From assembly GCA_031549415.1 (NCBI GenBank), contig JAVBPU010000020.1, positions 1-64,000 of the forward strand: a stretch of DNA of 64,000 nt, given 5' to 3'. The notes beneath the pieces were generated by a model that did not search any database, was not told the origin of the DNA, and saw nothing but the letters and a program-made list of their open reading frames with translations. The translations under genes and the position numbers were made by a program. Source of the stretch: Limiplasma sp031549415 (GTDB lineage: Bacteria; Bacillota; Clostridia; Christensenellales; Aristaeellaceae). This document shows, piece by piece, positions 25,127 through 34,777 of this stretch (position 1 is its first letter; the number at the start of each line of letters is the position of its first letter).

Positions 25127-26050
25127 ATGAAGAAACTGTCTGTGATCGTTCCCTGCCTGAACGAGCAGGAGGCCGTTCCTATTTTTTACCGTGCCTTGTG
25201 CCAGCAGTTGGAAGGCATGCCGGTGGACGGGGAAATCGTCTTTGTGGACGACGGCAGCAACGATGGGACCCTGAAAGCGTTCCGCGATTTGCGGGAAAAG
25301 GACCCCCGGGTGCACTACATCAGCTTTTCCCGGAACTTTGGCAAGGAGGCCGCCATGTTCGCCGGGCTGGAAACAGCCACCGGGGAGTACGTGGCCCTGA
25401 TGGACGTAGACCTGCAAGATCCCCCGGAGCTGCTGGCGGATATGTTGCGGGGCATTGAAGAAGAGGGCTATGATTGCGTGGCCACCCGCAGGGTCACCCG
25501 GAAGGGAGAGCCCAGGCTCCGCTCCTTTTTCGCCCGGAAGTTTTACCAGATCATCAACAAAATCTCCAAAACGGAAGTTGTGGACGGGGCCCGGGATTAC
25601 CGGATGATGACCCGGCAGATGGTGGACAGCATTTTAAGCCTGAAGGAGGTGAGCCGCTTTAGCAAGGGCATTTTCAGCTGGGTGGGCTTTCGGACCCATT
25701 GGCTGGAATATGAAAATGTGCAGCGGGTGGCGGGAGAGACTAAGTGGAATTTTTGGAAGCTGTTCATCTACTCCCTGGATGGGATCATCGGCTTTTCCAC
25801 GGCTCCGCTGGCCATCGCCTCGGTGATGGGGATTTTGTTTTGCGTTCTGGCGTTTATCCTCATTCTGTACTTTTTCGTCAAGACCCTCATTTGGGGGGAC
25901 CCGGTGGCGGGCTTTCCGGCTACCATCTGCATCACGCTGCTGCTGGGCGGGCTGCAGCTGTTCTGCATGGGCATTTTGGGCCAATACCTGAGCAAGACGT
26001 ACCTGGAAAGCAAGCGGCGGCCCATTTATATCGCCAAGGAGAAGGGATAA
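25127..26050 (+). CDS. Polyprenyl-phosphate glycosyltransferase (GT2, GtrB/DPM1-like)
   Basis: A 307-aa family 2 glycosyltransferase that moves a sugar from a nucleotide donor to undecaprenyl phosphate on the inner face of the membrane. The GT-A domain begins SVIVPCLNEQEAV, with VDDGSNDGT and the catalytic metal motif MDVDLQDPPE near residue 90. Two C-terminal helices (about 230-255 and 265-295) anchor it, as in GtrB and ArnC relatives. ATG at 25127 is preceded only by a weak Shine-Dalgarno region (GAGGGGGCCGCTG). Sugar identity cannot be inferred. Confidence 0.9.
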   Translation: MKKLSVIVPCLNEQEAVPIFYRALCQQLEGMPVDGEIVFVDDGSNDGTLKAFRDLREKDPRVHYISFSRNFGKEAAMFAGLETATGEYVALMDVDLQDPPELLADMLRGIEEEGYDCVATRRVTRKGEPRLRSFFARKFYQIINKISKTEVVDGARDYRMMTRQMVDSILSLKEVSRFSKGIFSWVGFRTHWLEYENVQRVAGETKWNFWKLFIYSLDGIIGFSTAPLAIASVMGILFCVLAFILILYFFVKTLIWGDPVAGFPATICITLLLGGLQLFCMGILGQYLSKTYLESKRRPIYIAKEKG

Positions 26051-26116
26051 AGGACAAGCGGACTCATGAGCCCTAAGCCCTATTTTCATCCCATACAAAA
26101 GAAAGGAGTTTTCCCC

Positions 26117-27265
26117 ATGCTCAAAATGCTTACCGCGTATACCTTAGAAATGGACGATCCGGAGTATGCCCTGGAAGAGATCGAGCAACAGCTGCAATGC
26201 GAAAAGAACCTACTGGCGCACTCTGCGGGGGTGCTCATTTGCCATCCCGATTTTATTGACGCCGGGGTGGCGCAGCATATTGCCAAAAGCCTGCCCTTTG
26301 AGGTCATTGGCGGAACGTCGCTGTCGAACCTGACCACCGGCGGCGATGAGCCCCTGATGCTTTCTCTGTCGGTGTACACCAGCGATGAGATTTCCTTCTC
26401 CACCCTTTCCGTACCGGACCTGTCTGTGCCAGGGGCCATGGAAAGCGCGTACCGCTCCGTGGCACGGCCTGGGGAACAACCCGCGCTGCTGTTCACCTTC
26501 TTCCCCCTGCTCATGACCATGGGGGCCGAGCAAATGGTGCTGGACCTGGACAAGGTCGCTGGGGGCGCCCCCATTTTTGGCACCGTGGTCATCGACCACA
26601 CGCCCACCTATTCCAAATGCTTTACGCTCCTGGGCGGAGAGGTTTCCCAGGGAGCCCTTCGCTCCCTGCTGTTTTGGGGCGACCTCCAGCCGGCCTTTTG
26701 TGTTTCGCAAATGTCCGGCAAGTATATACAAAAGCAGCGGGCCATCATCACCAAGTCCCAGGGCAGTGTCCTGATGGAGGTGAATGACGTCCCCCTCACC
26801 GAGTATTTGGAGACCATTGGTGTGACCCGGGGCAAGGCCACCGAAGCCCTGGGCGCTGTGCCCTTTTTGGTGGACTTTGGCGATGGCACCCAGCCCGTAG
26901 CCCGTGGCATTCATACCGTTACGCCGGAGGGCTACGCCCTCTGCGGCGGCCTGATGCCGGAAAACGCCACGTTGGCCATTGGCTCGGTGGAGTTTGAAGA
27001 CGTGCTCCGTATGACCCGGGAAACCATCCAGGCGGCCCTGGACAAGGGCAAACGCCAGGGCTTTTTGATGTTCCCCTGCGCCTCCCACTTTTTAGTCCTG
27101 GGCGCGGACATCACCCCCCAGCGGGATATCCTCAAGGCCCTCACGCCGGACAGCCTGCCCTACCAGCTCTGTTATTCCGGCGGCGAGGTTTGCCCCGTAT
27201 ACGACAAGGACGGGAAGCTGCATAACCGCTTCCATAGCTATTCCTTTATTGCGTGCATCTTTTGA
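26117..27265 (+). CDS. FIST domain sensory protein
   Basis: A 382-aa soluble protein with FIST N and FIST C domains. Visible features are SAGVLICHPDFIDAGVAQHI, the Gly-Gly turn in PFEVIGGTSLSNLTTGG, and the C-terminal HFLVLGADITPQRDILKAL segment. FIST domains are proposed to bind small ligands such as amino acids and usually sit beside signalling proteins; the gene directly precedes a hybrid histidine kinase, fitting that. ATG at 26117 follows AAAGGAG. The upstream frame extension from 26066 lacks support. Confidence 0.88.
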   Translation: MLKMLTAYTLEMDDPEYALEEIEQQLQCEKNLLAHSAGVLICHPDFIDAGVAQHIAKSLPFEVIGGTSLSNLTTGGDEPLMLSLSVYTSDEISFSTLSVPDLSVPGAMESAYRSVARPGEQPALLFTFFPLLMTMGAEQMVLDLDKVAGGAPIFGTVVIDHTPTYSKCFTLLGGEVSQGALRSLLFWGDLQPAFCVSQMSGKYIQKQRAIITKSQGSVLMEVNDVPLTEYLETIGVTRGKATEALGAVPFLVDFGDGTQPVARGIHTVTPEGYALCGGLMPENATLAIGSVEFEDVLRMTRETIQAALDKGKRQGFLMFPCASHFLVLGADITPQRDILKALTPDSLPYQLCYSGGEVCPVYDKDGKLHNRFHSYSFIACIF

Positions 27266-27292
27266 TGTAGACCTTGAAATGGCGGGTGCGCT

Positions 27293-29419
27293 ATGCCAAA
27301 CGAACAAAACCTGACAATCGAAGAATACCAAGCCAAAGTGGCGCAGCTGGAACGGGAAAACCGGCGCATGAAGCGGCAAATCCAAAACATGCAGGAAATG
27401 CAGGCCCGCTCCCGGGACTTGGCCCTTGGGAAAGCCACCGTGGACCATGTGATGGAGCAGGAGAGGCGCAAGCAGGAGAAATTTATGCGCCTGCTTTTGG
27501 AAAACAGCCCCGATATCATTATTTTGTACGATCAAAATGGCCGGATCGTGTACTGCACCGACTCTTTTTTGCAAAAGGCGGGCATTCCAAGCTTTGGGCT
27601 CATCAATGGGCGGCACTACAAGGAGGTGTTCGCCCGCTACGGCACCCAGTCCTGGCTGGAGCGGACCGATGATTTGTTTGCCGAGGCCATGAACGACCGG
27701 CAAACCCGCACCTTGGTGGAGAGCTTTGACATTGGCGAAACCGGCCATCCCCTGCAATACCAGGTGCATTACACCACCATGGTGGACGAGGACGGCAAGG
27801 TGGAGGGCGCTGTGGCGCTGATGCACGATATTACCGAGCTTTTGCACGCCAAGGAGCAGGCGGAGCAGGCCAGCGTTTCCAAGTCCAACTTCCTCTCCAG
27901 CATGTCCCACGAAATGCGCACGCCCATGAATGCCATCATCGGCATGTCCAGCATTGCCAAAAGTACCGACGACATTGAAAAAATGCGCTATTGCATGGAT
28001 AAAATCGACAACGCCTCCGTTCATTTGCTGGGGGTCATCAATGATATTCTGGACATGTCGAAAATCGAAGCGGGAAAGTTCCAGCTTTCCCCCTCCAATT
28101 TCGACTTTGAAAAGATGCTGATGAAGGTTGTGAGCGTGCAAAACTTTCGCATCGACGAAAAGAAGCAGGAGTTCTTTGTCAAGCTGGACCCGGACATTCC
28201 CCGCGTCCTTCTGGCGGACGAACAGCGCCTGTCCCAGGTGGTGACCAACCTTTTATCCAATGCTGTCAAGTTTACCCCGGAGCATGGGCGCATCACTCTG
28301 ACCGCCCGCAAGCTTTGCCGGGAGGACAAGCGGGTTCGGCTGGAAATCGCCGTGGAGGACACAGGCATCGGCGTGGCCCCCGAGCAGCAGGCGCGGCTCT
28401 TTGATTCCTTTGAGCAGGCCGACGGAGGCGTGTCCCGGAAGTTTGGGGGCACGGGCCTGGGGCTTGCCATTTCCAAAAACATTGTGGAGATGATGGAGGG
28501 CCGGATTTGGGTGGAGTCTGAGTTGGGCAAGGGTTCCCGGTTTCTGTTTACCCTGTGGGCGGAAACCGCCTCCGAAGCCGAAGCTCCGGCGGACGCGTCC
28601 CATAGCGAGGTGGAGTGGGAAAAAATCCACATGTTGGCCGTGGACGATTCTCAGGACGTGCTGGAGTATTTTGAAAGCCTGGGGTCCTCTCTGGGGCTTC
28701 ATTGTGAGGTGGCCGCCAGCGGCAAAGAAGCGCTGGAGTGCATCGACCAGGCAAAAGTGCCCTTTCAAATCATATTTGTGGACTGGATGATGCCTGAAAT
28801 GGACGGCATTACCTTAACCCGGCGCATGAAGGAAAAGTGCGGAGAAAGCACAGTGGTGGTCATGATTTCCGCCACCGAATGGACGCGGATTGAACCCCAA
28901 GCCACCGCCGCTGGGGTAAACCGCTTTATGCCCAAGCCCCTCTTCACCTCCGATGTGGCGGATTGCATAGCGGAATGCCTTCACCTGGGCAGGGGCAAAA
29001 AGCCGGAACCCGAGCCACAACCCAAAAACGATGCGGGTTGCTTTGCGGGCAAGCGCATTTTGCTGGTGGAGGACGTGGAAATCAACCGGGAAATTGCCAT
29101 CGCCCTTTTGGAAAATACCGGGGCGCACATCGACTGGGCTGGGGACGGAGCCCAGGCCCTGGAGGAGTTCACCGCCCATCCCGGCGGCTTCGATTTGATT
29201 TTGATGGACGTCCATATGCCTATGGTGGATGGGTACGAAGCCACCCGCCGCATCCGGGCCCTGGGCACAGACTACGCGAAGCGCATACCCATTGTGGCTA
29301 TGACCGCCAACGTTTTTCGGGAGGATATTGAGCGCTGCCTGGAAGCGGGCATGAACGACCATATTGGCAAGCCCATTGATTTGAAAGATATGATGGAGAA
29401 GCTGAGGATGTATTTATAG
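27293..29419 (+). CDS. Hybrid sensor histidine kinase, PAS-HisKA-HATPase-REC-REC
   Basis: A 708-aa cytosolic kinase without membrane helices. An N-terminal coiled coil (about 1-65) leads into a PAS domain (70-190, ENSPDIIILYDQNGRIVYC). The HisKA box is MSHEMRTPMNAIIG near 203, with the phosphorylated His. The ATPase has N, G1 and G2 boxes (NLLSNAVKF, DTGIGV, GGTGLGL). Two receiver domains follow: one with acceptor Asp in FVDWMMPEMDG near 497, the other in LMDVHMPMVDG near 636. There is no Hpt or DNA-binding output, so a separate partner is needed. The preceding FIST gene, 27 bp away, is the likely sensor partner. Confidence 0.93.
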   Translation: MPNEQNLTIEEYQAKVAQLERENRRMKRQIQNMQEMQARSRDLALGKATVDHVMEQERRKQEKFMRLLLENSPDIIILYDQNGRIVYCTDSFLQKAGIPSFGLINGRHYKEVFARYGTQSWLERTDDLFAEAMNDRQTRTLVESFDIGETGHPLQYQVHYTTMVDEDGKVEGAVALMHDITELLHAKEQAEQASVSKSNFLSSMSHEMRTPMNAIIGMSSIAKSTDDIEKMRYCMDKIDNASVHLLGVINDILDMSKIEAGKFQLSPSNFDFEKMLMKVVSVQNFRIDEKKQEFFVKLDPDIPRVLLADEQRLSQVVTNLLSNAVKFTPEHGRITLTARKLCREDKRVRLEIAVEDTGIGVAPEQQARLFDSFEQADGGVSRKFGGTGLGLAISKNIVEMMEGRIWVESELGKGSRFLFTLWAETASEAEAPADASHSEVEWEKIHMLAVDDSQDVLEYFESLGSSLGLHCEVAASGKEALECIDQAKVPFQIIFVDWMMPEMDGITLTRRMKEKCGESTVVVMISATEWTRIEPQATAAGVNRFMPKPLFTSDVADCIAECLHLGRGKKPEPEPQPKNDAGCFAGKRILLVEDVEINREIAIALLENTGAHIDWAGDGAQALEEFTAHPGGFDLILMDVHMPMVDGYEATRRIRALGTDYAKRIPIVAMTANVFREDIERCLEAGMNDHIGKPIDLKDMMEKLRMYL

Positions 29420-29443
29420 AGGGACGCCCCACGGCGCCCCTCT
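29418..29443 (+). terminator. Hairpin after the histidine kinase gene
   Basis: AGAGGG-A-CGCC pairs with GGCG-C-CCCTCT directly after the stop codon. A second weak stem AGTCTTGCA/TGCAAGGCT (29462-29485) followed by six T lies before the convergent gene and probably completes termination. Confidence 0.6.
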
Positions 29444-29488
29444 CTTCCTACTTACCAAGCAAGTCTTGCAATGCTTTGCAAGGCTTTT

Positions 29489-31438
29489 TTATGGCTGGTA
29501 ATAGTTCACAATCTTGGTGACCCGTCCGCCGGTTAACACATATTGCAGCACCCACACCTTGCTTTCCAGGGTTTTGCAGGAGTATTGCACCATGCGGCTA
29601 CCGTCTGGGTTTTGCAGGACCTGCCCGATGTCCGGGTCCGCGTAGTAGAGACCCCGGTTGCCGTTGGGGCTTTGGACCTGGCCCATGTCCTTATACATGG
29701 AAACAATGTCGGATTCCGAACTGCCAAAGCCCACGCCCCGGGGGCCTGGGGAGAGCTCGCGGTCCATTTCCACCCGCACCAGGGCCCACTTGTTCCCCGT
29801 CAGCACAAAGACGGCGTGCCCCCAGTCGTACTGCAGGTGCTGGGCTTCCTCTTGCATGAACAGGTATTTTGTGGAGGAGGTACTCTGGGGGTTGCCAAAC
29901 CGGTTCTTGAAATCCTCCGGGGTGGTCTCATTGAGCTTGAAGCCTTGAAAGGTGTCCGCCTCGGCGTAGATTTCCAGCGGGTAGGGCTTTACATCAAACT
30001 TATACCCCACTTCACAGGTACTGGACATTTTTCCATATTGGTTCACCACCACCGCCCGCAGGGTCACCCGCCCGGAGGGCAGCTGGATGGGGGTGCCGTC
30101 AAAGACGGGGCTTTCCTCGGTGGGGATGGACCCGTCAATGGTGTAATAGTATTTCAGCTCTTCCTTTTTGTCCGTGGTTTCGCCAGCGCGGAGGCTGACG
30201 GTTTTGCGGCTGTTGTACGTGTTGGGGGCCAGGTTGGCCTTGGGGGCGGAGGGCGTGGGATAGTACACCTGGTAGGTGACGGCCAGCTCATCGCTGACCA
30301 GGTCCTCGCTGACGCATACGGCCCGCAGGGTCAGGTTCCCTTCGGGAACGGTGAGGGAGCCGTCATCAGTGAAAATGCCCTGTTTGGGCAGCTCTGCATC
30401 CTTGTCCAGGGTATAGTAGATGTCATAGCCCTGGGGGGAGGTGAGGTGGACGGTCTGCTCCAGCATATACCGTCCAGCGGCTAAATCCACCTGGGGGGTG
30501 TTGGGGATCAGATCCTTCCGCTCCAAACGGAAGGCCTCCCGGTCTGTGTTTGTGTAGGCCGTTTGCATCATGACGGCGGCCTCCGGCTCCCGGGACTGGT
30601 CCAAAAACATGCGGATGAGGGCGGTGTAGGCTTCGCTGCGGGAAGGCGCCACGGTTTCGCACAGGTTTAGGTAGACCTTTTCCGCCACATCATCCTGGTT
30701 GTTCAGTTCGTAGGCATTGGCCAGCAGCAGCAAGCCGTCATAATTTTCCGGCTCCAGGATGCTGGCAATGCGAAAGCACAAAATGGCGGTTTCCACATCG
30801 CCCAGGTCCACGTATTCCTGGCCCACCAGCCAATAGGCGTGGGCAGGGGCGCTGTTTAGTTCCTTCTGGGCCTCTTCCCGCTCGGCCTTGCGCAAGTCAT
30901 CGGTGCTGGTGGCAAGCTCCAGGGTGATTTCCGTGGTGTTGGCGGTCACCTTCCGGGCGGTGATGCGCTGGCCCTCATCCGTGGTGGACATGTAGACGAA
31001 ATATCCCACCACGGAGAGCATCCCCAGCAACACGCAGATGATGCCCACCAGCATCCAATTGATGGGATGGCGCGTCACCGCGTGGGTCTTTGCGTGGCGG
31101 GAGGCGATAGGCCGGGAACGGCCCTGGGTGTTCACAGGAACGCCCCGGTGGGTGGAGGGACGGCTGGCAAAGCTGGCAAGCCCGGCGGGGGCCACCTTGC
31201 GGCGTGGGCTTTGGGATAGCTCCAGAGGCAGGGGCGACATATCAAAATCGCCATACTCCGGGATGTCCTCCCGGGGGTCGTCCGACAGGACCGGCGGGAT
31301 GGACCCCAGCCGCCCCTGCCGAAGGGCGCGTACGCCGGTCATATCGGCCAAGGCGGCATCCTTTACCAGCAAAGTGCCGCAATGGTCACAGGTCAGCGCG
31401 CCATCCTCCATGTAGGTGCCGCAGCGTTGACAAATCAT
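29489..31438 (-). CDS. Zinc-ribbon membrane protein with TPR and chitobiase-like C-terminal domains
   Basis: A 649-aa protein. A zinc ribbon opens it (CQRCGTYMEDGALTCDHCG, residues 3-21). After a disordered Pro/Arg-rich stretch, one helix (NWMLVGIICVLLGMLSVV, near 125-150) crosses the membrane. The exterior has TPR-like repeats (about 190-290) and then two repeated beta-sandwich units resembling the chitobiase/beta-hexosaminidase C-terminal domain (YDIYYTLDKDAELP and LKYYYTIDGSIPTEESP). The last ~150 residues are unassigned. ATG at 31438 follows AAAGGAG. No enzyme activity is visible; a surface-binding role is a guess. Confidence 0.78.
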   Translation of the reverse strand: MICQRCGTYMEDGALTCDHCGTLLVKDAALADMTGVRALRQGRLGSIPPVLSDDPREDIPEYGDFDMSPLPLELSQSPRRKVAPAGLASFASRPSTHRGVPVNTQGRSRPIASRHAKTHAVTRHPINWMLVGIICVLLGMLSVVGYFVYMSTTDEGQRITARKVTANTTEITLELATSTDDLRKAEREEAQKELNSAPAHAYWLVGQEYVDLGDVETAILCFRIASILEPENYDGLLLLANAYELNNQDDVAEKVYLNLCETVAPSRSEAYTALIRMFLDQSREPEAAVMMQTAYTNTDREAFRLERKDLIPNTPQVDLAAGRYMLEQTVHLTSPQGYDIYYTLDKDAELPKQGIFTDDGSLTVPEGNLTLRAVCVSEDLVSDELAVTYQVYYPTPSAPKANLAPNTYNSRKTVSLRAGETTDKKEELKYYYTIDGSIPTEESPVFDGTPIQLPSGRVTLRAVVVNQYGKMSSTCEVGYKFDVKPYPLEIYAEADTFQGFKLNETTPEDFKNRFGNPQSTSSTKYLFMQEEAQHLQYDWGHAVFVLTGNKWALVRVEMDRELSPGPRGVGFGSSESDIVSMYKDMGQVQSPNGNRGLYYADPDIGQVLQNPDGSRMVQYSCKTLESKVWVLQYVLTGGRVTKIVNYYQP

Positions 31439-31462
31439 AGGAAGGGCTCCTTTCCGCAGGAG

Positions 31463-31483
31463 GGCAGGCAAGGGATGCCTGCC
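31463..31483 (-). terminator. Short hairpin between the HD and zinc-ribbon genes
   Basis: GGCAGGCA and TGCCTGCC form an 8-bp stem with a 5-nt loop in the gap between the two minus-strand genes. It has no T-run and may only attenuate or protect the message. Confidence 0.4.
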
Positions 31484-31488
31484 GCTGT

Positions 31489-32154
31489 TTATCGGCGGTT
31501 GTTCACGGGGCTGCCATTGATGGTCAAATCAAAGCTTTGACCCAAGAAGGCGGCCGCTTTTTCACACATGATGATGCGGGGCAGGTAAATGCTCAGGTAT
31601 TCCAGCACGCTGGAACTTTCGTCCATCACCAGGGATTGGCGGATGATTTTGCCGGCCCGGTCCACGGTGACGCTGTTTTCCTGGATGGAGAAATTTACCC
31701 GGTCGTGGATGTCGGTCACATCGGGCCTGCCATTGCGTACCCGGCTTTTGTGGGCATCGCTTTTGTCGCCGATGACCAGGGCGGCGCTGACGGCGCTGCT
31801 GACCACGCCGCTTTCCTCCTCATGGTTGCCCACGGCGGTGATGATCTCCACCACATCGGCGATGTCCATGCCCGCCTCCTTGAGAATGGGAAAGAGCATG
31901 ACCGCGCCATTGGGGCCGTGCTCATGGCGGTTGATGCTGTTGCCCACATCGTGAACCCAGCCCGCAATGGCGGCCAGTTCAATTTCCCTTTCGCTGTAGC
32001 CCAGGGACTTCAAAATGCCGCTGGCCGTGCGGCTGACATAGCTCAGGTGATGGGGGCCATGGTCGGTAAACCCAAGGGTCTCCAGGTACCGGTTGCCCGC
32101 CCGCACCAGGGCTTTGATGCTTTCGTTTTGTTTGATCTCTAGTAGCGTAAGCAA
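31489..32154 (-). CDS. HD-domain phosphohydrolase
   Basis: A 221-aa cytosolic protein of the HD superfamily. Metal ligands are seen as the His of DHGPHHLSYV (near residue 35), the HD pair in AGWVHDVGNSINRHEHG (near 68) and a distal Asp in ALVIGDKSDAHKSR. The extra His residues (RHEHG, GNHEEES) fit a nucleotide or phosphate-monoester hydrolase. The start is TTG at 32154, 7 nt after AGGAGG. The C-terminal ~70 residues lie beyond the HD core and are unassigned. Substrate unknown. Confidence 0.85.
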   Translation of the reverse strand: MLTLLEIKQNESIKALVRAGNRYLETLGFTDHGPHHLSYVSRTASGILKSLGYSEREIELAAIAGWVHDVGNSINRHEHGPNGAVMLFPILKEAGMDIADVVEIITAVGNHEEESGVVSSAVSAALVIGDKSDAHKSRVRNGRPDVTDIHDRVNFSIQENSVTVDRAGKIIRQSLVMDESSSVLEYLSIYLPRIIMCEKAAAFLGQSFDLTINGSPVNNRR

Positions 32155-32192
32155 GGGAGTTCCTCCTGTTCATGGGATCATTTTGCAGGTTG

Positions 32193-33014
32193 TTATTGCA
32201 GCCGCCTCATGGCCTTGTAGGTGGGATCGCCGGAAAAATCCCGGATGGGGGCTTCGCCGCCCAGGCGCTCAATGGCGCTGCGGATTTCAATAAAATCAAT
32301 GTAGCTCACGTCCTTGCCCTCGGCCACATCCTGCAGGGCTTCCAGGGCGCGGTCGTCGTCCAGCTTGGCCAGGTACCCGGCAAACAGGGCCCGCTTGAGG
32401 GGGTTGCTGGTAAAAGCGTTCAGGGCGAAGGAAAACACATCCTCATCCCCGAGGGCGTCGCAGAGCACATCCAGCAGCGCCTCCTTGCCTTCCGGTCCAG
32501 CGGCCATAAAGGCGATCTTCGCGGGCCCATAGACGGAGGGCGCCATGCAGCGCAGGCTTTCCAGGGCATTGTCCAGCAGTTCGTCTTCCTCCTGCCGCTC
32601 CACCTGCCAGCGGATGTACTCCACCATGGGGGCGGTGCTGTCCATTTGCCGAAGCAGGTCAATGGCCAACATACGGGCCTCGGCAGGGGCGGCGGGGTTT
32701 GTGGCCAGGGCCAGCAGGGGTTTTTCCTCCGCCAGCTCCGCCAGCCGTTCCAGCAAGGGGTCCGGTACGGGGCAGTCCTTTTGCTCCGCATAGGCCACCA
32801 GCAGATCGCACAGCGCCTGGGCATCGGTGTACTGGTCAAAGTACGCGCCGGGGGTAGCCCCCTCCAGCCAGTCCGCCGGGGTATTCAGAAAGGCAAGGTA
32901 CACGGAAGGCACCTGGTCCTCCATTTCCTCGGGGGTCTTAAACCGCTTCTCGTTTTTTTGGACCCATTGGTTCAGATAATCAGAAAAGTACGCGTCAAAA
33001 TCAATGCAATTCAC
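32193..33014 (-). CDS. HEAT-repeat-like protein of unknown function
   Basis: A 273-aa acidic, all-helical protein. The middle and end are made of about five helical pairs with HEAT-like spacing (for example PLLERLAELAEEKPLLALATNP and ALEALQDVAEGKDVSYIDFIEI). The start is GTG at 33014 behind AAGGAGG; it overlaps the stop of the upstream TPR gene by 4 bp (GTGA), so the two are translationally coupled. Presumably a protein-binding scaffold. Confidence 0.75.
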   Translation of the reverse strand: MNCIDFDAYFSDYLNQWVQKNEKRFKTPEEMEDQVPSVYLAFLNTPADWLEGATPGAYFDQYTDAQALCDLLVAYAEQKDCPVPDPLLERLAELAEEKPLLALATNPAAPAEARMLAIDLLRQMDSTAPMVEYIRWQVERQEEDELLDNALESLRCMAPSVYGPAKIAFMAAGPEGKEALLDVLCDALGDEDVFSFALNAFTSNPLKRALFAGYLAKLDDDRALEALQDVAEGKDVSYIDFIEIRSAIERLGGEAPIRDFSGDPTYKAMRRLQ

Positions 33015-34756
33015 TGGGGATCCTCCTTATGGGGCCGCATCAGCGCGTTCAGCTTTTTGAGCACCGGGTCCACGCGCCGTTGTATGCCCGGGTTGGCAGC
33101 CAGGGAAAACAGGACGGAGTTGGGCAGCGGCAGGCCGTACTGCTGGCAGAAATGCTGTACCAGGGCATGCCGCCACACATGGCCCACATCGGCAAGGAAG
33201 GCATACCGCAGGCGGCGGCCCATGCCGTATAGCAGGCGCAAGGCGTGGCCGGTGAGACGGGGGTCCCGGGCCATGCGCTGGGCCTCCGCAATGCGGCGGG
33301 CCAGCAACCGCTGGGTTACAGAGGCCACCGAGGGCGGCGACTGGGAGGGGTCCACCTGCACGATCCTTCCGTTTTGCCACAGCACAAAGGGCGGCGGAGC
33401 GTGGAGGGTGACCAGCATGGAAAGGGACAGCCGCTTTACATCCTCGTCCTGGGTGTTTTGCAGCAGCACGTCCCGCAGCAGGCGCTCCGCCTGGACAGGC
33501 GCATGCTCCGCCATCATCATGGCGATGGGGAACAGCAAACGGCCCAGCCCGTCGCCGGACAGGGACAGGGCATACAAGAACTGTCGGTACAAGAACCCGT
33601 CCTTGGAAAGCTCGTCTACAAAGCCCGTTATGCCACGTTGGATGGATTCCGACAGGGTTTCCAGCAGCCGCTGCTCCGCCATGGGGGGCAAAAAGGGATA
33701 AAAGGGAAGCTGCTCCGCCTCCTGCCGCAGGGCATCCAGGGAGAGGCCCTTCTCACTCCATTCTTGTACCTCCTGGAATACAAAATGCACAGTCACGTCC
33801 TCCGGGTCCAGGTCCCGGCAACGGCTGAGGTACGCCAGCGCCTCCTCGATCTTGCCATCCCGAAGCAATGTCAGGGCCAGGTTGTACAGGGTGGGCACCC
33901 GGTCCGGCCGGTAGCGCTTGTTCAGGCGCAGCATGGCCAGGATAGGCTCCGGCAGGCGCAGGGCGGCGGCGGTGAAGCAGAAAAGCTGTTCATCGTGGGG
34001 ATAGTGGCAGTGAAAGGCGGCCGTAAGAAGGGCGGCGGCGGCCAGCCCCCGCTGTCCCAGGGCGCTTCGCACGCTGGCCAGGGCGCAAAGGGAAGGCACA
34101 TGGGCATGGTTCTTGCGCACGGAAAGCAGGGCATGGAACAGGGCCTTTTCCGGGGCATGCTGTGCCTCAAACAACATGGCATACAGGGCATGGAGGCGGG
34201 CGTCGGCCATGCCCAGGCGGGATGCCCGGGTCAGCTTTCGCTGGGCCTGGTCTAAATCGCCATAGCTCAGGCGCAGGGAAGCGATATGGATGAGCGCCTC
34301 ATACCGGGCGGCGCCCCTGCGGGAGGGCTTATCCAGCAGGTCCTCCAGCGCGAAATAGTCCTCCTCCTCTTCCAGAAACGGAGGGGGTTCTTTCAAGTAG
34401 CGCGCCTTTTGCAAAAAATGGGAGAAGGCATCCATGGCCTCCTGCTCCCGGCCCAGGGAGAGCATGTTGCGGCCAATGAGGCCATAGGGCAAAAAGCCGG
34501 AGGGTTCCAGGGCCAATACGCCAAAGGCCTCCCGGGTGCTGGCTTCAAAGCAGCTCATGTCCCGCAGGGTGTGGGCGTACTCCAGGCGCAGTTGCCCGGA
34601 AGAAGGGTCCAGGGCCACGGCCCGCCGAAGGAGCGTGGCGGCATGGCGGTGCTCGCCCCGCTTGCGGTGCTGCTGGGCGCGGCGCAGCCAGTAATGGGGA
34701 GGCTTTTCAAAGGATACCACCCGCCCCGAAAGGTCGGAATGCTGGAAATTGCTCAT
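33011..34756 (-). CDS. TPR-repeat protein of unknown function
   Basis: A 581-aa soluble protein. Tetratricopeptide repeats are clear at about residues 25-95 (HYWLRRAQQHRKRGEHRHAATLLRRAV and following) and again at 290-330 (LYNLALTLLRDGKIEEALAYLSRCRDLDPED). The rest is helical and leucine-rich; the C-terminal basic region is unassigned. ATG at 34756 follows AAGGGGTGA. It is coupled to the HEAT-like gene, so the products may act as one complex. Confidence 0.78.
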   Translation of the reverse strand: MSNFQHSDLSGRVVSFEKPPHYWLRRAQQHRKRGEHRHAATLLRRAVALDPSSGQLRLEYAHTLRDMSCFEASTREAFGVLALEPSGFLPYGLIGRNMLSLGREQEAMDAFSHFLQKARYLKEPPPFLEEEEDYFALEDLLDKPSRRGAARYEALIHIASLRLSYGDLDQAQRKLTRASRLGMADARLHALYAMLFEAQHAPEKALFHALLSVRKNHAHVPSLCALASVRSALGQRGLAAAALLTAAFHCHYPHDEQLFCFTAAALRLPEPILAMLRLNKRYRPDRVPTLYNLALTLLRDGKIEEALAYLSRCRDLDPEDVTVHFVFQEVQEWSEKGLSLDALRQEAEQLPFYPFLPPMAEQRLLETLSESIQRGITGFVDELSKDGFLYRQFLYALSLSGDGLGRLLFPIAMMMAEHAPVQAERLLRDVLLQNTQDEDVKRLSLSMLVTLHAPPPFVLWQNGRIVQVDPSQSPPSVASVTQRLLARRIAEAQRMARDPRLTGHALRLLYGMGRRLRYAFLADVGHVWRHALVQHFCQQYGLPLPNSVLFSLAANPGIQRRVDPVLKKLNALMRPHKEDPQ

Positions 34757-34777
34757 GATTCACCCCTTTTTTTCTGG

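Noticed and set aside
32172..33701. 509-aa plus-strand frame over the HEAT and TPR genes
   Set aside because: It runs through two coupled real genes with good starts and repeat structure on the minus strand.
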